The position numbers were made by a program, and so were the translations under genes. A model generated the notes under the pieces. It was not told where the DNA came from and did no database searches. It saw only the letters and a list, made by a program, of their open reading frames with translations. Positions 34,352 to 42,586 of a stretch of 64,000 bases of DNA are shown in pieces. Every line of letters starts with the position of its first letter. Positions within the stretch are counted from its first letter, which is position 1. Origin of the DNA: an uncultured Rhodobacterales bacterium (GTDB taxonomy: Bacteria; Pseudomonadota; Alphaproteobacteria; Rhodobacterales; Rhodobacteraceae); the NCBI GenBank assembly GCA_903873585.1, contig CAIQOV010000023.1, forward strand, positions 1 through 64,000, in the 5' to 3' direction.

Positions 34352-34996
34352 TCAGGAATGCGCCCCCGATGCGATTTGGTTGGCGAAGTGATGGTTAGCA
34401 TCACGGTGGTGCGCTTCATCTGCACGCACAGCGATAACCACGTCGCGAAGCCGCGCTTCCGACCCAAGGTTCCAGTAAGCGATCGCAATCTGCGGAGCAC
34501 GGACGTTTTCCACGCGACCAGCGTCAATCTCGTCAAGATAGTGGGTGTAGCTCACCACAGCCTCTTCTTCGAGATAACCGACCACTCGGTGTGCGGTTTT
34601 GGGGGCCAGAAGATACAGGAAGAAATACAGATTATAAAACACCGCCTGCGCCAGCATGATAAGAATGCGCTCAAGCCGACTTGGATTTGCGATATGGATG
34701 AAGGTCATTAAATGCATACGCTCGTTATCGGCTTCTTCGATCAATTCCTTGATCCAACCTTGATCGTCGCGGATATGACGAATAGCACGAAGGTGCTGCA
34801 ACAAACCGCCAACCATGCCCGGAACGGCTGCGACAGTTTCTAGCACGACGGCGCGGTGCCCGTAACGTTTTGCGAAGAATTGATCGGCAAAAAAGCGCAT
34901 TGCTTTTACCACCTGCAAGGCCGCAATGTCGCTTATGCTTAAGGGCTTGTGATGTACATTCAGCGGATCAATGATGAATTCATTGTCATGTTTCAT
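34352..34996 (-). CDS. Alternative oxidase (cyanide-insensitive ubiquinol oxidase)
   Basis: A 214-aa protein; ATG at 34996 (an upstream TTG is possible). Di-iron ligands of the AOX family are visible: Glu in [23 protein letters not shown] (Glu and ExxH), [14 protein letters not shown] (Glu), and [12 protein letters not shown] (Glu-His). A hydrophobic segment [20 protein letters not shown] fits monotopic membrane binding. It would transfer ubiquinol electrons directly to oxygen without proton pumping. Placed alone in the island, minus strand, with P1 copy 5 about 170 nt upstream. Confidence 0.9.
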   Translation of the reverse strand: MKHDNEFIIDPLNVHHKPLSISDIAALQVVKAMRFFADQFFAKRYGHRAVVLETVAAVPGMVGGLLQHLRAIRHIRDDQGWIKELIEEADNERMHLMTFIHIANPSRLERILIMLAQAVFYNLYFFLYLLAPKTAHRVVGYLEEEAVVSYTHYLDEIDAGRVENVRAPQIAIAYWNLGSEARLRDVVIAVRADEAHHRDANHHFANQIASGAHS

Positions 34997-35163
34997 GTTG
35001 TTTCCAACCAATTATGATGCCACGGACGTAGAGTTCCCTCCCGCCCATTTCAACGGCACGGAATTGCCCTGACAGCATTGTGATGACACTTTACACAACT
35101 TTAAGACACGACATTGGCGACGGGTATAAAATCACACAGAGATGACGGGTTTCGTTATGACCA

Positions 35164-35188
35164 AACATCTTCAGGATCTGAAGTTGTT
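35164..35188. repeat. 25-bp palindrome P1, copy 5
   Basis: Arms AACATCTTCAG / CTGAAGTTGTT, centre GAT; one arm mismatch. Upstream of the alternative oxidase gene. Confidence 0.8.
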
Positions 35189-35303
35189 GAAAATCTGTTG
35201 GCTGCAACGCTGGGATGGCATCGTCCCGACATAGACGTGCCTGTGGCAGACATCACGAACAACGTCATCAACCCGTCCGACTAGGAAACTGTCACCCTTT
35301 CAT

Positions 35304-35329
35304 ACATTGTCGTTTCGACACGACATTGT
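35304..35329. repeat. Palindrome P2, copy 3
   Basis: ACATTGTCGTTTCGAC followed by ACGACATTGT; the arms match with a few mismatches. Lies between P1 copies 5 and 6. Confidence 0.6.
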
Positions 35330-35377
35330 AGGCGCATATCAAATCACACCGTTACGAACCCTCAGCCCCATGGCCGA

Positions 35378-35402
35378 AACATCTTCAGATCCTGAAGTTG
35401 TT
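35378..35402. repeat. 25-bp palindrome P1, copy 6
   Basis: Arms AACATCTTCAG / CTGAAGTTGTT, centre ATC. Not next to a gene start; 224 bp from the tRNA 3' end. Confidence 0.8.
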
Positions 35403-35625
35403 GGCGATCTGTTGGTCTGCGCATTCGACGGGGAACATCGCGATGAGATACCACACCACATCCGCATGACATCAAAATCTGTTCTAAATCTGTATCTGCA
35501 CGCACAGTTTTGCGTGATTTTACCATACTGGAATCATATTCGCACCGTGGCACTCCGCGGCAAGCGGACAGCGCAGCAATTAAGCTGGGCTTTTACGGTA
35601 ATTCTATTGATTTCAGTGAGTTAAG

Positions 35626-35701
35626 TGGTGCCCAGAGCCGGAATCGAACCAGCGACACGCGGATTTTCAATCCGCTGCTCTACCGACTGAGCTATCTGGG
35701 C
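35626..35701 (-). tRNA. tRNA-Phe (GAA)
   Basis: 76 nt including the encoded CCA. Acceptor GCCCAGA pairs with TCTGGGC. D-arm AGCTCAGTCGGTAGAGC, anticodon stem GCGGA/TCCGC with loop TTGAAAA giving anticodon GAA, T-arm GGTTCGATTCC. The 3' end points into the accessory region, the usual attachment-site orientation. No second copy of its 3' end is visible in the window. Confidence 0.97.
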
Positions 35702-35802
35702 CCTGATCAAAGCGCCGCTTGGCAACCTTGGGGTGCGCGGTTGATACGTCAGGGGCGCGGGGCTGTCCAGAGGGGTTTGCAAGAAAAGTGAACGTCGGTG
35801 CG

Positions 35803-35979
35803 CTATTGCGGTCGGGTCGGGGTTTCGGGATCTGTGTCGGGTGACATGTCCTCGCCTTCAGGCCCTGCCACCACATAAGATCCGGTCAGCCAGCGCCCTA
35901 GATCTACATCCGAACACCGGCGTGAGCAGAAGGGGCGGTAGCGTTCGGCGCTGTCTTTGGCGCAAATCGGGCAGCTCAT
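35803..35979 (-). CDS. yacG: DNA gyrase inhibitor YacG
   Basis: A 58-aa protein too short for many gene callers. [10 protein letters not shown]…YRPFCSRRCSDVDLGRWLTGSY is the YacG zinc-binding signature (CxxC … CxxxC). In E. coli the protein binds GyrB and blocks DNA binding. The ATG overlaps the stop of the RNase gene (ATGA). An acidic, Pro-rich C-terminal tail is normal. Confidence 0.95.
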   Translation of the reverse strand: MSCPICAKDSAERYRPFCSRRCSDVDLGRWLTGSYVVAGPEGEDMSPDTDPETPTRPQ

Positions 35980-37013
35980 GGCAACAGGCTGGCAAGGGGC
36001 AGTCGGTCGCGCTTACGGGTCATCTCGTACAGGCCCAGCACGGTCCAGCCGGCAAGGTTCGTCTCGCCCCCTTCGGCTTTGAAGGCGGCTTTGATCACCT
36101 GATCCAGAATGGCGCGGTCTTTCTTGGGCATCGGTGCGAAATCAACCACTACCTGACCGCCAAGCCCACGCAGGCGCAATTGGCGCGGCAGGTCGCGGGC
36201 GGCGGCGATGTTGGTCTTTAGGCTGGCCGCAGGTGAGGTGTCTGGCCCTGTATTCACATCCACCGCCACCAGCGCGCGGGTCGGTTCCACCATCATATGG
36301 CCACCATTGTCGAAATCGACGCGCGCGCTGCGCAATGCGTCGATCATCTCTAGCACGCCGTGATCGGCAAAGCCGCCTTGCACGATCTCGTCAGGCTCTG
36401 GGTCGCTCCAATCGCGCCAAGCGGTGTCTTGGGCGCTGGCGCCCTCCAGAAGCAGTTCGGGGCCACCGTCTAGGTCGGCCAGCATCGCGGCGCACAGGTC
36501 GCGCAACTCGCCGATCTCGGCCGCAATATCTTCTGCCTCGGCCACTTCGGCGGCGGAGCGCACAATCAGCCCCCAACGTTCGTCGGCCCCAGCCATCGCG
36601 GCTTCGGCCAAGCGTTGTAGATCGTCGCGCGCCGCCTCGTCCTTGATACGGCGCGAAATGTTCAGCCCCGGTGCGCCCGGAGTGACAATCGCGAGCTTCC
36701 CCTTAAACAGCAGCCGAGTGGTGACCGGCAGCGCCTTGCCCGGTTCGGCAGGCCCCGTCACTTGCACCAGCAGGCGCTGGCCGGGGGCTATGCCGTCTGT
36801 CTGGCGCAAAAAGCCCGTCTCGCCGCTGGGGAGTTTCACAAACATCCCCCCCATGCCCTTCATCGGGCGGTCGCCAACGGCGCGGTAAATCGCCCCCGTT
36901 AGCGGCGTGTCATCGGCAGGGTCAATCAGCACTTCTTCCAACACGCCGTCGACGATCAAAGCAGCCGCTTTGCGGCCCGCAATTTCGTCTAGAACGATGA
37001 CGCGACCTTTCAT
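35976..37013 (-). CDS. Ribonuclease E/G family protein (short RNase G-like)
   Basis: A 345-aa protein starting at the ATG at 37013 (the frame extends further upstream through maf in a shifted frame). It has an S1-like N-terminal region ([22 protein letters not shown]), [16 protein letters not shown], then the catalytic region with VDVNTG (metal Asp), [27 protein letters not shown] (second Asp). It stops at [12 protein letters not shown] without the zinc-link and C-terminal domains, a short form usual in Rhodobacteraceae beside maf and yacG. Role: rRNA or mRNA processing, by family. Confidence 0.88.
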   Translation of the reverse strand: MKGRVIVLDEIAGRKAAALIVDGVLEEVLIDPADDTPLTGAIYRAVGDRPMKGMGGMFVKLPSGETGFLRQTDGIAPGQRLLVQVTGPAEPGKALPVTTRLLFKGKLAIVTPGAPGLNISRRIKDEAARDDLQRLAEAAMAGADERWGLIVRSAAEVAEAEDIAAEIGELRDLCAAMLADLDGGPELLLEGASAQDTAWRDWSDPEPDEIVQGGFADHGVLEMIDALRSARVDFDNGGHMMVEPTRALVAVDVNTGPDTSPAASLKTNIAAARDLPRQLRLRGLGGQVVVDFAPMPKKDRAILDQVIKAAFKAEGGETNLAGWTVLGLYEMTRKRDRLPLASLLP

Positions 37014-37585
37014 GCAACCCTCCACAGCGGATAGCCTGCGGCCTGCAAAAGGGCCGATGTTTCCGCAAGAGGCAGACCGACGATGCCGGTGAAACTGCCC
37101 GAAATCCAAGGAATAAACGCACCCGCAGCGCCCTGAATGCCGTAGGCCCCAGCTTTGCCCTGCCACTCGCCGCCCGCCAGATAGGCGTTCAGTTCGGCAT
37201 CCGACAGGCGCTTCATCTTGACGGCAGACACGCTTTGGCGCTCCCACACATGCTCGCCCAGCCGCAAGGCCACAGCGGTGATCACCTGATGCCGCCGCCC
37301 GCCCAAGGCTGTCAGAAACGCCGCCGCTTGCCCCGCATCCGCGGGTTTGCCCAAGATGCGGCGGCCCAAGGCCACCGTGGTATCGGCGCACAGCACCAAG
37401 TCTTCGGGCCCTGCCGCAACGGCCATCACCTTTTCACGTGCAATGCGCGTGCAATAGGGCAGGGGCAGTTCACCCTTCTTGGGGTCTTCGTCAATATCGG
37501 GGGGGGTGATGGCATCGGGCACAATGCCCAACTGCGCCAACAGCTCTTTGCGGCGCGGGCTGGCTGACCCTAAGATCAGCCTCAC
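37010..37585 (-). CDS. maf: Maf-like nucleotide pyrophosphatase
   Basis: A 191-aa protein. [16 protein letters not shown] is the Maf signature, followed by [14 protein letters not shown] (catalytic Asp) and [13 protein letters not shown]. These enzymes hydrolyse non-canonical or methylated NTPs to monophosphates. Stop overlaps the RNase start by ATGA, forming infA–maf–rng–yacG. Confidence 0.95.
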   Translation of the reverse strand: MRLILGSASPRRKELLAQLGIVPDAITPPDIDEDPKKGELPLPYCTRIAREKVMAVAAGPEDLVLCADTTVALGRRILGKPADAGQAAAFLTALGGRRHQVITAVALRLGEHVWERQSVSAVKMKRLSDAELNAYLAGGEWQGKAGAYGIQGAAGAFIPWISGSFTGIVGLPLAETSALLQAAGYPLWRVA

Positions 37586-37630
37586 CGCGCCCAGCCTTGC
37601 ATGGCGGGCCGCAAACCGGTCAGCACAGCG

Positions 37631-37849
37631 TCACTTGAAGCGATAGTTGATGCGGCCTTTCGACAGGTCGTAGGGGGTCATTTCCACCTGCACCTTGTCG
37701 CCCGCCAGAACACGGATGCGGTTCTTGCGCATCTTGCCTGCCATCACTGCGATCAATTCATGGCCATTTTCGAGCTCAACCTTGAATGTCGCATTCGGCA
37801 AGAGTTCTTTCACGACACCGGGGAATTCGAGAAGCTCTTCCTTGGCCAT
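37631..37849 (-). CDS. infA: Translation initiation factor IF-1
   Basis: A 72-aa S1/OB-fold protein: [58 protein letters not shown]. Standard length and sequence for IF-1, which occupies the ribosomal A site during initiation. The start is the ATG at 37849, preceded by GGAGAGACC. First gene of the maf/rng/yacG cluster. Confidence 0.98.
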   Translation of the reverse strand: MAKEELLEFPGVVKELLPNATFKVELENGHELIAVMAGKMRKNRIRVLAGDKVQVEMTPYDLSKGRINYRFK

Positions 37850-37903
37850 GGTCTCTCCAAATAGGGTTAACCCGCGTCCGAATGGATTGCAGGTTCGAGG
37901 CGC

Positions 37904-37932
37904 GATATGCGCCTGAATGGCGGGCGTTTCAA
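37904..37932 (-). promoter_or_regulatory. Candidate housekeeping promoter of infA
   Basis: TTGAAA (37932–37927), 17-nt spacer, CATATC (37909–37904), 55 nt upstream of the infA ATG. Sequence-only prediction. Confidence 0.35.
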
Positions 37933-38048
37933 GCGGAAAGTAAAGGCGGGGCTTGCAACGACGGGTTTGGATGGGGCCAATGTGCTTGCTCGGCAAGGCA
38001 TAGGTTGATAAGGGGCAAGCCCTGCGCCCTCTTGCTCAAAGGCCGTCC

Positions 38049-38936
38049 ATGACCAAAGTCGTCAAACTCGGGATCGGCAGTATCTTCTTGGGCCTAGCGG
38101 TTTTGGGCCTGAAACTGCTTGCTTGGGCCATGACAGGCTCTGTCGCTTTGCTGTCCGATGCGCTGGAAAATACGGTCAACGTGGTGACAGCCATCGCAGC
38201 CCTAGTCGCCATTCGCGTCGCGGCTTTGCCTGCCGACGCCAATCATCCGTATGGCCACCACAAAGCCGAGCTGTTTTCGGCCATTCTTGAAGGCGTCATG
38301 GTGATCGTCGCGGCGTTGGCGATCCTGCATCAGGCTTGGGGAGGGTGGACCAATCCGCAAGTGCTGCACGCGCCGCTTCAGGGCCTGCTGGTCAACGCGC
38401 TTGCTTCTATCTTGAACGCGGTTTGGGCTTGGGTCTTGATCCACAATGGGCGGCGCGCGCGCTCTCCGGCTTTGGTGGCTGATGGCAAGCATTTGTATCT
38501 GGATGTTGTCTCATCTGTCGTGGTGACGCTGGGGGTGTTATTGGCGATCGAGACGGGCTGGTATTGGCTTGACCCCGCCTTGGCCGCCTTCGTGGCTCTT
38601 AACATCCTCTGGTCCGGCTGGCGCGTCATTCATGACAGCCTTTCTGGCCTGCTTGACGAATCCCTGTCAGATGATGTCCTCACCGAAGTCCGCCGCATCA
38701 TCGCCACCGAAGCCGTCGGCGCGGTTGAGGCGCACGATCTGCGCACCCGCACCGCAGGTGCTGCCACCTTTATCGAGTTTCACTTGGTCGTTCCGGGAGT
38801 GCTAACCGTCTCGCAAGCCCACGACCTATGCGACCGGGTCGAGGCGGGGCTAAAGAAAGTTGTCGAAGGCTGCGTGGTCACAATCCATGTCGAGCCTGAA
38901 TTCAAAGCCAAACACAGTGGCATCGTGGTGCTGTAA
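38049..38936 (+). CDS. Cation diffusion facilitator (CDF) family transporter
   Basis: A 295-aa membrane protein with about six transmembrane segments. Transport-site motifs: ALLSDALENTVN (TM2, Asp/Asn) and YLDVVSSVVVTLG (TM5, Asp); between them the loop HPYGHHKAEL. The cytoplasmic C-terminal domain (about 210–295) has EAHDLRTRTAGAATFIEFHLVV and VTIHVEP, the metal-responsive ferredoxin-like fold. Probably a proton/divalent metal antiporter (Zn, Fe or Mn not resolved). Monocistronic. Confidence 0.93.
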   Translation: MTKVVKLGIGSIFLGLAVLGLKLLAWAMTGSVALLSDALENTVNVVTAIAALVAIRVAALPADANHPYGHHKAELFSAILEGVMVIVAALAILHQAWGGWTNPQVLHAPLQGLLVNALASILNAVWAWVLIHNGRRARSPALVADGKHLYLDVVSSVVVTLGVLLAIETGWYWLDPALAAFVALNILWSGWRVIHDSLSGLLDESLSDDVLTEVRRIIATEAVGAVEAHDLRTRTAGAATFIEFHLVVPGVLTVSQAHDLCDRVEAGLKKVVEGCVVTIHVEPEFKAKHSGIVVL

Positions 38937-39013
38937 GCGCCCAAAGCCGCTATCGCCTGCATTTCGGCACAAATACTTGGGGTGGGCGGCCCCCGCCTAG
39001 GATGTGCAGCGTT

Positions 39014-39667
39014 TTAGATCCGGAACAAGGGCTGCAACAGGCGCGGCATCAATCCCACAAAGCGCAAGGGCGCATCGGTTGCGGCAAGGCAAATGCAATC
39101 CTCGCCCGCCTCGGCCACGGGTTTATGCGCCAAATCCTCGTTAGCAATTTCCAGATCCCCCGGCCCAAACCGGTCGGTGGCATCACGAAACGCCCCGCGC
39201 AGCACCAACGTCAGTTCTGTGCCACGGTGGCCATGATCGGGCACGGCTTGGCCTGCGGGAATGTGCAACAGCCGAACCGTGGCTTTTCGCCCCGTCGGCA
39301 AAATCGCCTGACGCACCCCACCGCCCACGGCACGCCATTTCACCGCATCCAGATCACCCCCAACATAGGCCGCCACAGGCGCAGGCAGGGTCGTCTTGCG
39401 CGCAGCCTTCGGCGGAGCCGACACCACAGGCACATCCAACCGTGCCATCATGCGCGCCAAAGCCTCGGTACTGATTGCAGCCTCATCCTCGGCCTCGATC
39501 ACCGCGCCGCCCAAGGCTTCAAAGCTTTCCAGCCGCGCGCGGCATTCGTCACACAAGGTGACATGGGTGGCGACCACCAGACCGAATGCCTCGCTCAAAT
39601 GGCCAGCCGCGTAGCTCATCAGCAAGGCGTCGTTCAAATGGTGGCGGATGGAAGGGCGTGTTTTCAT
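39014..39667 (-). CDS. chrR: ChrR-family anti-sigma factor
   Basis: A 217-aa protein encoded directly after rpoE (5-nt gap). The N-terminus binds zinc and sigma: IRHHLNDALLMSYAAGHLSEA, and H-x3-C-x2-C in THVTLCDEC. The C-terminus (about 110–200) is a cupin with GHRGTELTLVLRG. In Rhodobacter sphaeroides ChrR sequesters RpoE until singlet oxygen appears. Expected to be co-transcribed from the RpoE-type promoter at 40335–40360. Confidence 0.93.
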   Translation of the reverse strand: MKTRPSIRHHLNDALLMSYAAGHLSEAFGLVVATHVTLCDECRARLESFEALGGAVIEAEDEAAISTEALARMMARLDVPVVSAPPKAARKTTLPAPVAAYVGGDLDAVKWRAVGGGVRQAILPTGRKATVRLLHIPAGQAVPDHGHRGTELTLVLRGAFRDATDRFGPGDLEIANEDLAHKPVAEAGEDCICLAATDAPLRFVGLMPRLLQPLFRI

Positions 39668-39671
39668 CAGG

Positions 39672-40325
39672 TCAGCTTTCCGTAATTTTAGCGCGCAGCC
39701 GGTCTAACGCCAGCCGGATGCGTGATTTTATAGTGCCCAAAGGCAAGCCAGTTTCTAGCGCGATTTCCGAATGCGACAAGTCGCCGTAAAACGCGCGCTG
39801 GATCAGGTGGCGCTGCTTTTCGGGCAGTTCAGCCAAAGCCGCGCTCAAAATACGGCTGTCTTCGGCGGCAGCATAGACATCGGCTTGATCGGGCTCTGCC
39901 TCTTCGTTCCACGGCATCGCCTCAGGCTCGGGCCTGCGCTCGCGCCGCATCATGTCAATCATCCGGTTGCGTGCGATGGTGTAAACCCATGTCGACACCG
40001 CCGCACGTTCAGGGTCGAACTGTGCCGCCTTGTGCCACACCGTGGCCATCACATCTTGCACGCAATCTTCGGCCTTGGTGGCATTCGCCCCCGATTTCAT
40101 CAGATACGATTTCAGCCTTGGCGCAAAATGGCGAAACAGCGCGGCAAAGGCCGCGCGATCGCGCCCATCGCGCACAGCCAGCATCAGCGCTGACCAGTCT
40201 GTCTCGTCCAATGCCACCCTGATGGTTCCCTTATCGTGACCGCTTGCGGCCTGCGTAGGGCCACCATAAAGGCGAACCGAACCGGCTGCATCTGCAAATG
40301 GCACAAAGGAGGATGTCATCATCAT
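39672..40325 (-). CDS. rpoE: ECF sigma factor RpoE (ChrR-regulated)
   Basis: Up to 217 aa. Sigma-70 region 2: FAALFRHFAPRLKSYLMKSG, AEDCVQDVMATVWHKAAQFD, STWVYTIARNRMIDMMRRE; region 4: LPEKQRHLIQRAFYGDLSHSEIA, GLPLGTIKSRIRLALDRLR. The true start is uncertain: the N-terminal 35 residues from 40325 are weak and a downstream GTG near VALDETDW is possible; if 40325 is used the transcript from the predicted promoter would be almost leaderless. Directs the photooxidative stress regulon in relatives. Confidence 0.9.
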   Translation of the reverse strand: MMMTSSFVPFADAAGSVRLYGGPTQAASGHDKGTIRVALDETDWSALMLAVRDGRDRAAFAALFRHFAPRLKSYLMKSGANATKAEDCVQDVMATVWHKAAQFDPERAAVSTWVYTIARNRMIDMMRRERRPEPEAMPWNEEAEPDQADVYAAAEDSRILSAALAELPEKQRHLIQRAFYGDLSHSEIALETGLPLGTIKSRIRLALDRLRAKITES

Positions 40326-40334
40326 AATCCGTGA

Positions 40335-40360
40335 TACGCATCATCGCCAAGACTGGATCA
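40335..40360 (-). promoter_or_regulatory. RpoE-type promoter of rpoE–chrR
   Basis: TGATCC (40360–40355), 16-nt spacer, CGTA (40338–40335). Same layout as the divergent promoter at 40384–40409. Confidence 0.65.
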
Positions 40361-40383
40361 CTGCCGCCAAAACGCCCAAAGAC

Positions 40384-40409
40384 TGATCCAGAGCGCACAG
40401 CGCGCCGTA
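40384..40409 (+). promoter_or_regulatory. RpoE-type promoter of the FAD oxidoreductase operon
   Basis: TGATCC (40384–40389), 16-nt spacer, CGTA (40406–40409), 29 nt upstream of the start codon at 40438. Confidence 0.65.
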
Positions 40410-40437
40410 CCTGTTACGACCCTTTAAAGGAACTGCC

Positions 40438-41730
40438 ATGCTTTTTGAAACGTCTTCTACGCCCGCACGCCGCATCGCAGTGATCGGGGCTGGCATTTCA
40501 GGCATGGCCGCAGCCCATCTTTTAGCCCCCGATCACAAGGTTGTTTTGTTCGAAGCGGCCGCCAGTTTGGGCGGTCACGCGCTAACGGTGATGGCCGGCA
40601 AGCGCGGCGATCAGCCGGTCGACATGGGCTTTATCGTGTTCAACAAGGTGAATTACCCCCGCCTGACCGCTTTGTTCGAACAGCTTGATGTGCCGATTGC
40701 GCCCTCTAACATGAGCTTTGCCTGCTCGATCCAAGGCGGTGCGCTGGAATACGGGTTGCGCGACCTCAATTCACTCTTCGCGCAACGCCGCAATCTTGTA
40801 AGCCCGCGCTATTTGCGGATGCTGTCCGATATCTTGCGCTTTCACCGCCATGCCGACAGCGTCCTGACCCCCGATATGACCCTGCGTGAGCTGTTGTTGG
40901 CGATGAATATGTCCGATGCCTTTCGCGACCATTACATCGCCCCCTTTACCGGTGCCATCTGGTCAACTCCTTCTTCAGGAATGCTCGATTTTCCCGCTGA
41001 AGCGTTGATTCGCTTTTTTAAGAACCACGGCCTGATGGGCGTGTGGAAGCATCACCAATGGTTCACCGTTCAAGGCGGATCGGTTGAATATGTCCGCAGA
41101 CTGTCGGCCTCGCTCTCTCGCCACGGGGTCGAGATCCGCTCTTTAACCCCCATCGCAGGCGTGCGCCGTGTTGCAGGTGGTGCGCAGGTGCGCGCCGTGG
41201 GCGGAGAGTGGGAGATGTTTGACGAGGTGGTTTTTGCCACTCACTCTGACGACACGTTGCGCCTTTTGTCTGATGCCACGCCCGCCGAAACTGCAGCCCT
41301 GTCCGCCATCCGCTACCAACCCAATCAAGCGATCCTGCACGCAGATCCGTCCCAAATGCCCAAATCGCGCCGTGTGTGGGCGTCTTGGAACTACGCTGAA
41401 CCGGCAGGCCCGCGCCCTGACCGTATTGATCTGACCTATTGGATGAACTCGCTGCAGCCGATCCCGAAAGACGATCCGCTGTTTGTCACTCTCAACCCCA
41501 CCCGCCCGATTGATGAAAAGCTGATCCATCAGGTCCGCACCTTTCACCATCCCGTCTACGACCAACCCGCCCTTGCCGCCCAAGCGCAGTTGCGCGCCAT
41601 GAACGGCCAAACCGCCACATGGTTCTGCGGCGCTTGGATGAAGAACGGTTTTCACGAAGACGGTTTCGCCTCTGCCGCCGATGTCGCCACCGCCCTACGC
41701 ACCCGCCAACCCCTGCGTGAGGCTGCATGA
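40438..41730 (+). CDS. FAD-dependent amine-oxidase-type protein of the RpoE regulon
   Basis: A 430-aa protein with an N-terminal Rossmann dinucleotide site (VIGAGISGMAAAHLL), then SLGGHALTV and MGFIVFNKVNYPRLTALF, and a C-terminal TWFCGAWMKNGFHEDGF…AADVA FAD contact. This matches the COG2907-type flavoproteins encoded with cyclopropane-lipid and DUF1365 genes. In rhodobacters this operon lies in the RpoE/ChrR stress regulon and is linked to fatty-acid modification; the exact reaction is not known to me. A divergent RpoE-type promoter lies upstream. ATG preceded by AAAGGAA. Confidence 0.9.
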   Translation: MLFETSSTPARRIAVIGAGISGMAAAHLLAPDHKVVLFEAAASLGGHALTVMAGKRGDQPVDMGFIVFNKVNYPRLTALFEQLDVPIAPSNMSFACSIQGGALEYGLRDLNSLFAQRRNLVSPRYLRMLSDILRFHRHADSVLTPDMTLRELLLAMNMSDAFRDHYIAPFTGAIWSTPSSGMLDFPAEALIRFFKNHGLMGVWKHHQWFTVQGGSVEYVRRLSASLSRHGVEIRSLTPIAGVRRVAGGAQVRAVGGEWEMFDEVVFATHSDDTLRLLSDATPAETAALSAIRYQPNQAILHADPSQMPKSRRVWASWNYAEPAGPRPDRIDLTYWMNSLQPIPKDDPLFVTLNPTRPIDEKLIHQVRTFHHPVYDQPALAAQAQLRAMNGQTATWFCGAWMKNGFHEDGFASAADVATALRTRQPLREAA

Positions 41731-41749
41731 CCCGTTCCACTCCTCCTTT

Positions 41750-41813
41750 CCCCTTTCATACTTGCCCAAATATCCCCAGGGGGTCCGGGGGGCAGGCAGC
41801 CCCCCGGCTTTCC
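41750..41813. repeat. Core intergenic repeat, copy A
   Basis: CCCTTTCATACTTGCCCAAA, then TATCCCC, followed by a G-rich hairpin (CCGGGGGGC … GCCCCCCGG). Same start block at about 45384 and 48998. Sits inside the operon between the oxidoreductase and DUF1365 genes. Confidence 0.75.
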
Positions 41814-41839
41814 TGCCGTTTGGGCGTAAGGGGGCTGAT

Positions 41840-42586
41840 ATGATCGTGCAACACCTCACCGGACACACCTTCCACGGCCGCAAAGGCGCTGTAGCCAATG
41901 CCTTTCGCTACAGCATCGACTATGTGCTGTTGGATGCCGAAGCGTCGGGCCCCACCCCCAGCCTGTTCTCGCGCAACCGTACCAACATTGCCGCCCTGCA
42001 CGATACCGACCACGGCGGTGCCCCCAAAAATGGGCGCGGCGCTGCGTGGTTGCGTGAAGTTCTCGCAGCGCACGGATTGCCCAGCCCCACACGGGTGCGC
42101 CTTCTGGCGCAGCCCCGCCTTTTGGGCCATGTTTTCAACCCCGTAGCCTTCTGGCTGGCCGAAGACGCCACCGGCCTGCGCGCCTTTGTGGCCGAGGTCA
42201 CAAATACTTACGGTGACCGCCATTCCTACCTGTGTCACCGCGCCGATCTTGGCCCGATCGGGCCAGAAGACCACCTGAGCGCGCAGAAAATCTTCCACGT
42301 CTCGCCCTTTCAGGCCATCGCAGGCGGCTATACCTTCCGCCTTGATCTGCGCTCTGACAGGTTGAACATCGTCATAACCTATTCGGCGGGCGAAGACGGC
42401 CTGATCGCCACGCTGTCTGGCCCGCTGCGCCCCATGACCAATTCCAGCATCCTATGGGCCTTGCTGCGCCGCCCCTTCGGATCACGCCGCGTCTTGGCCT
42501 TGATCCACTGGCAAGCACTTAAACTTTGGGCCAAGGGCGCCGTTTTCCACTCCCGCCCGCAGCCCCCCAAATCCGAGGTGTCGTGA
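41840..42586 (+). CDS. DUF1365 family protein
   Basis: A 248-aa protein; ATG at 41840 chosen because the upstream part of the frame is the intergenic repeat. Pattern GHTFHGRKGAVANAFRYSIDYVLLD, LAQPRLLGHVFNPVAFWL, EVTNTYGDRHSYL, KIFHVSPFQAIAGGYTFRL is the DUF1365 signature. Function unknown; the family is regularly encoded with the preceding FAD protein and cyclopropane-lipid enzymes. Stop overlaps the next ATG (TGATG). Confidence 0.92.
   Translation: MIVQHLTGHTFHGRKGAVANAFRYSIDYVLLDAEASGPTPSLFSRNRTNIAALHDTDHGGAPKNGRGAAWLREVLAAHGLPSPTRVRLLAQPRLLGHVFNPVAFWLAEDATGLRAFVAEVTNTYGDRHSYLCHRADLGPIGPEDHLSAQKIFHVSPFQAIAGGYTFRLDLRSDRLNIVITYSAGEDGLIATLSGPLRPMTNSSILWALLRRPFGSRRVLALIHWQALKLWAKGAVFHSRPQPPKSEVS

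Larger units (their letters stand above)
34997..35625. other. Palindrome-rich stretch between alternative oxidase and tRNA-Phe
   Basis: No gene. Holds P1 copies 5 and 6, P2 copy 3 and a half-site GACACGACATT at about 35104. The frames here are short and shifted. This is probably the inner end of the island next to the tRNA. Confidence 0.55.

Noticed and set aside
24761-35402. CRISPR array
   Set aside because: The six palindrome copies are kilobases apart with irregular spacing and no cas genes.
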